Below the pieces are notes generated by a model. It searched no databases. It had not been told where the DNA came from and was given only the letters and a program-made list of their open reading frames with translations. A DNA stretch of 13,232 nucleotides from DASQLQ01 sp035629935 (GTDB lineage: Bacteria; Actinomycetota; CADDZG01; WHSQ01). A program made the position numbers and the translations under genes. This document shows positions 11,437 to 13,232 of this stretch, in pieces (position 1 is the stretch's first letter; each line of letters begins with the position of its first letter). The stretch spans positions 1-13,232 of the forward strand of contig DASQLQ010000167.1 in NCBI GenBank assembly GCA_035629935.1, given 5' to 3'.

Positions 11437-12906
11437 TCAGTCGACGTCGTGGATGAGGATGCCCCGGCCCTCGCACGTGGGACAGGGGTCCGAGAAAGCC
11501 TCCACGATCCCGGCGGAGACGTTCTTGCGTGTCATCTGCACGAGACCGAGCGGCGAGATGTCGTACACCTGGGTGCGGGTCCGGTCCTTGTCCAACTCGC
11601 CCTTGAACACCTTGAACACCTCGGCACGATTCTCGGCGATCTCCATGTCGATGAAGTCGATCACGATGATCCCGCCGATGTCCCGCAAACGGAGCTGTCG
11701 CCCGACCTCGACTGCCGCCTCCTTGTTCGTGCGGAAGACCGTCTCTTCGAGCGTGGACTTGCCCACGAACTTGCCCGTGTTGACGTCGATGACCGTCATC
11801 GCCTCGGTGCGATCGATCACGAGGTGGCCACCCGACGGCAACCAAACCTTGCGATCCAGCGATTTCCGGATCTGTTCGACAACTCGAAACTCCTCGAAGA
11901 TAGGAAGTTTCCCGGTGTGCGACTCGAGACGATGGTCCAGGTCGGGAGTGGTGTCTCGGATGTAAGCACGAAGTTCCTTCTCGAGAGCAGCGTCTCCGAT
12001 CACGCAACGGCTGACGTCGCGGTTGAACACATCTCTGATGACGCGGTGCTCGAGGCCGGGTTCCGAGTGAACGAGAGCGGGTGCCTTCCCCTTGCTCGAC
12101 TTCTGTTCGATCTCGGCCCACAGCTCCAGCAACCGTCCAAGATCGCGCTCGAGGTCGGATCGGGACGCTCCCTCGGCAGCGGTCCTAACGATCAAACCGT
12201 GCTCTTCCGGTAAGAGCTCTTGCGCTATGTCGCGCAAACGACTGCGTTCGCGGTCCGACAGCCGCCTCGATACCCCGAGCGAGCGGGCGCGCGGAACGAG
12301 AACGAGATGCCGGCCGGCGAGGGAAACGAGCGCGCTGAGGCGAGCCCCTTTGGATTTCATCGGGTCCTTCGTCGCCTGGACGAGGATGGACTGGCCGGGC
12401 TTCAGGACCGTCTCGATCCGAGGGATCTCGTCCCCTTCGTCGTCGGCGATCCCAACCTCGCCGGCGTACAGAACGCCATTGCGTGACTCACCGATATCGA
12501 TGAACGACGCTTCCATCCCGGGAAGCACGTTCTGCACCCGGCCGAGATAGATGTTCCCCGCTATCGACCGGTCCTCGGGGTGGGTGACGTAGTGCTCGAC
12601 GATCTGACCCTCTTCCAGGACTGCGATCTGCGTTACATCTCCCTCGCGGGACACGAGCATCACGCGCTCAACCGACGGCTTTGGGCCGCGCTGCGGCTTC
12701 CTGCGCGGGCGGCGCCGGGAGCGTGACTGTCTCGATGAGCCCGACTCGGGCTTCCGGTCTCTCGTCACCTTGTCCGGGGCCTGAGGGAGGTCGACGACCT
12801 CGGGCTTCTTCTCCTTAGGCGCCTTCTTCTCGAGCCCCTGCGGGAGATCGACTACATCAGCGGCCCGCTCGCGTCGCCGGGGAGCCTCATCAGCTGGTCG
12901 GGACAT
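11437..12906 (-). CDS. rne: Ribonuclease E/G family endoribonuclease
   Basis: A 489-aa single-strand-specific endoribonuclease for rRNA and mRNA processing. Residues 1-78 are a low-complexity basic extension. It holds VVDLPQ twice (18-23, 37-42) and an Arg cluster (61-70). The S1 domain is at about 114-190 (GNIYLGRVQNVLPGMEASFIDIGE). The catalytic DNase-like region has HLVIDRTEAMTVIDVNTGKF (361-380, Asp374) and GGIIVIDFIDME (411-422, Asp417). These are the expected Mg-binding aspartates. The Zn-link CPTC is Cys475/Cys478, and the protein ends 11 residues later, so there is no long C-terminal scaffold. The same frame is open upstream to about 13065, but ATG 12904-12906 is right: it overlaps the rodA stop (TGATG), has GGAGG 8 bp upstream, and the extension would be shadow sequence of rodA. 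Confidence 0.95.
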   Translation of the reverse strand: MSRPADEAPRRRERAADVVDLPQGLEKKAPKEKKPEVVDLPQAPDKVTRDRKPESGSSRQSRSRRRPRRKPQRGPKPSVERVMLVSREGDVTQIAVLEEGQIVEHYVTHPEDRSIAGNIYLGRVQNVLPGMEASFIDIGESRNGVLYAGEVGIADDEGDEIPRIETVLKPGQSILVQATKDPMKSKGARLSALVSLAGRHLVLVPRARSLGVSRRLSDRERSRLRDIAQELLPEEHGLIVRTAAEGASRSDLERDLGRLLELWAEIEQKSSKGKAPALVHSEPGLEHRVIRDVFNRDVSRCVIGDAALEKELRAYIRDTTPDLDHRLESHTGKLPIFEEFRVVEQIRKSLDRKVWLPSGGHLVIDRTEAMTVIDVNTGKFVGKSTLEETVFRTNKEAAVEVGRQLRLRDIGGIIVIDFIDMEIAENRAEVFKVFKGELDKDRTRTQVYDISPLGLVQMTRKNVSAGIVEAFSDPCPTCEGRGILIHDVD

Positions 12907-13232
12907 CAGATGAACCTCCGCATATGGACGTTGAGCAACAGACCCGCCGCGATGAAATTGGTGATCAAAGAAGAACCTCCGTAAGAGATGAATGGAAGCG
13001 GGATTCCCGTGATGGGCATGATGCCCATGGTCATCCCGACGTTGATGAACAGCTGGAAAACCCAAAAACCGGCGATACCTGAAGCTAAGAGGGTGCCGAA
13101 AAGATCTCTGGACATGGCAGCGATCCTCAAAGCGCGCCAGATCAGCAATCCGAAGAGACCCAGAAGCGTCGCCGAGCCAACGAAGCCGAGTTGCTCGCCT
13201 ACCGCCGTGAAGATGAAGTCGGTGTGCTGCTC
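12906..13232 (-). CDS. rodA: RodA/FtsW (SEDS) peptidoglycan polymerase, C-terminal part (cut by window edge)
   Basis: The last 108 residues of a SEDS-family glycosyltransferase; the frame is open to the window edge at 13232. It begins EQHTDFIFTAVGEQLGF, the conserved loop with the catalytic-region TDFIF. Membrane segments follow (ATLLGLFGLLIW; GTLLASGIAGFWVFQLFINVG), then the hallmark MPITGIPLPFISYGGSS and a final helix ending HMRRFI. RodA polymerises lipid II during cell elongation. I prefer RodA over FtsW because rodA directly before rne-rplU-rpmA is a common actinobacterial order, while ftsW usually sits in the dcw cluster. The stop shares one base with the rne start, and the ribosome-binding site of rne lies within its last codons. 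Confidence 0.9.
   Translation of the reverse strand, partial: EQHTDFIFTAVGEQLGFVGSATLLGLFGLLIWRALRIAAMSRDLFGTLLASGIAGFWVFQLFINVGMTMGIMPITGIPLPFISYGGSSLITNFIAAGLLLNVHMRRFI

Noticed and set aside
11296..12213. 305-codon plus-strand open frame opposite rne
   Set aside because: Antisense shadow of a clear RNase E/G gene; its composition follows the opposite-strand codons and no family motif is seen.
12907..13065. Upstream extension of rne to a 542-residue protein
   Set aside because: It would be an out-of-frame reading of conserved rodA sequence; ATG 12904-12906 has a ribosome-binding site and overlaps the rodA stop.

Overview
This is a chromosomal window from a high-GC bacterium, almost certainly an actinomycetote (Actinobacteria in the broad sense). 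The main evidence is gene order. On the minus strand, entering from the right edge, the order is rodA, rne, rplU, rpmA, obg, proB, proA, nadD, an LCP-family gene, rsfS. That is the arrangement of many actinomycetes, including the LCP gene between nadD and rsfS. GTG and TTG starts, leaderless-looking starts and many short gene overlaps fit the same group. I cannot name a class or genus from the sequence.

Layout. Minus strand 1-1935: the start of a PLDc_N-type membrane protein (cut by the window edge), a secreted CocE/NonD-family hydrolase, and a tRNA-Ala(GGC) gene just upstream of it. Plus strand about 1993-4048: a small PD-(D/E)XK nuclease-like gene whose conserved N-terminus lies in frame but without a start codon (possible frameshift), then a compact arsenic operon arsR-arsM-arsC. 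Its near-consensus promoter carries a perfect palindrome between the -35 and -10, and arsR looks leaderless. Minus strand 4045-13232: the long housekeeping block, which meets arsC tail-to-tail with a 4-bp overlap. Its last gene encodes an unrecognised, very basic 198-aa protein, with a nine-arginine run and a glycine run around a more ordinary core.

How the genes work together. ArsC reduces arsenate to arsenite, ArsM methylates arsenite, and ArsR de-represses the operon when it binds As(III). No efflux pump is visible in the window. The housekeeping block links cell-wall elongation (RodA), RNA processing (RNase E/G), 50S proteins L21 and L27, ribosome-assembly GTPase Obg, the first two steps of proline synthesis, NAD synthesis and ribosome silencing (RsfS).

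Most unusual signals: (i) a 37-38 bp hairpin element in two inverted copies (33 of 38 positions identical) bracketing rplU-rpmA, with a degenerate third copy in the rplU leader; (ii) the poly-Arg/poly-Gly protein at the end of the operon; (iii) the probable N-terminal frameshift in the nuclease gene; (iv) an LCP protein that appears to lack the family's catalytic arginines. No insertion sequence, integrase, CRISPR array or prophage gene was seen.
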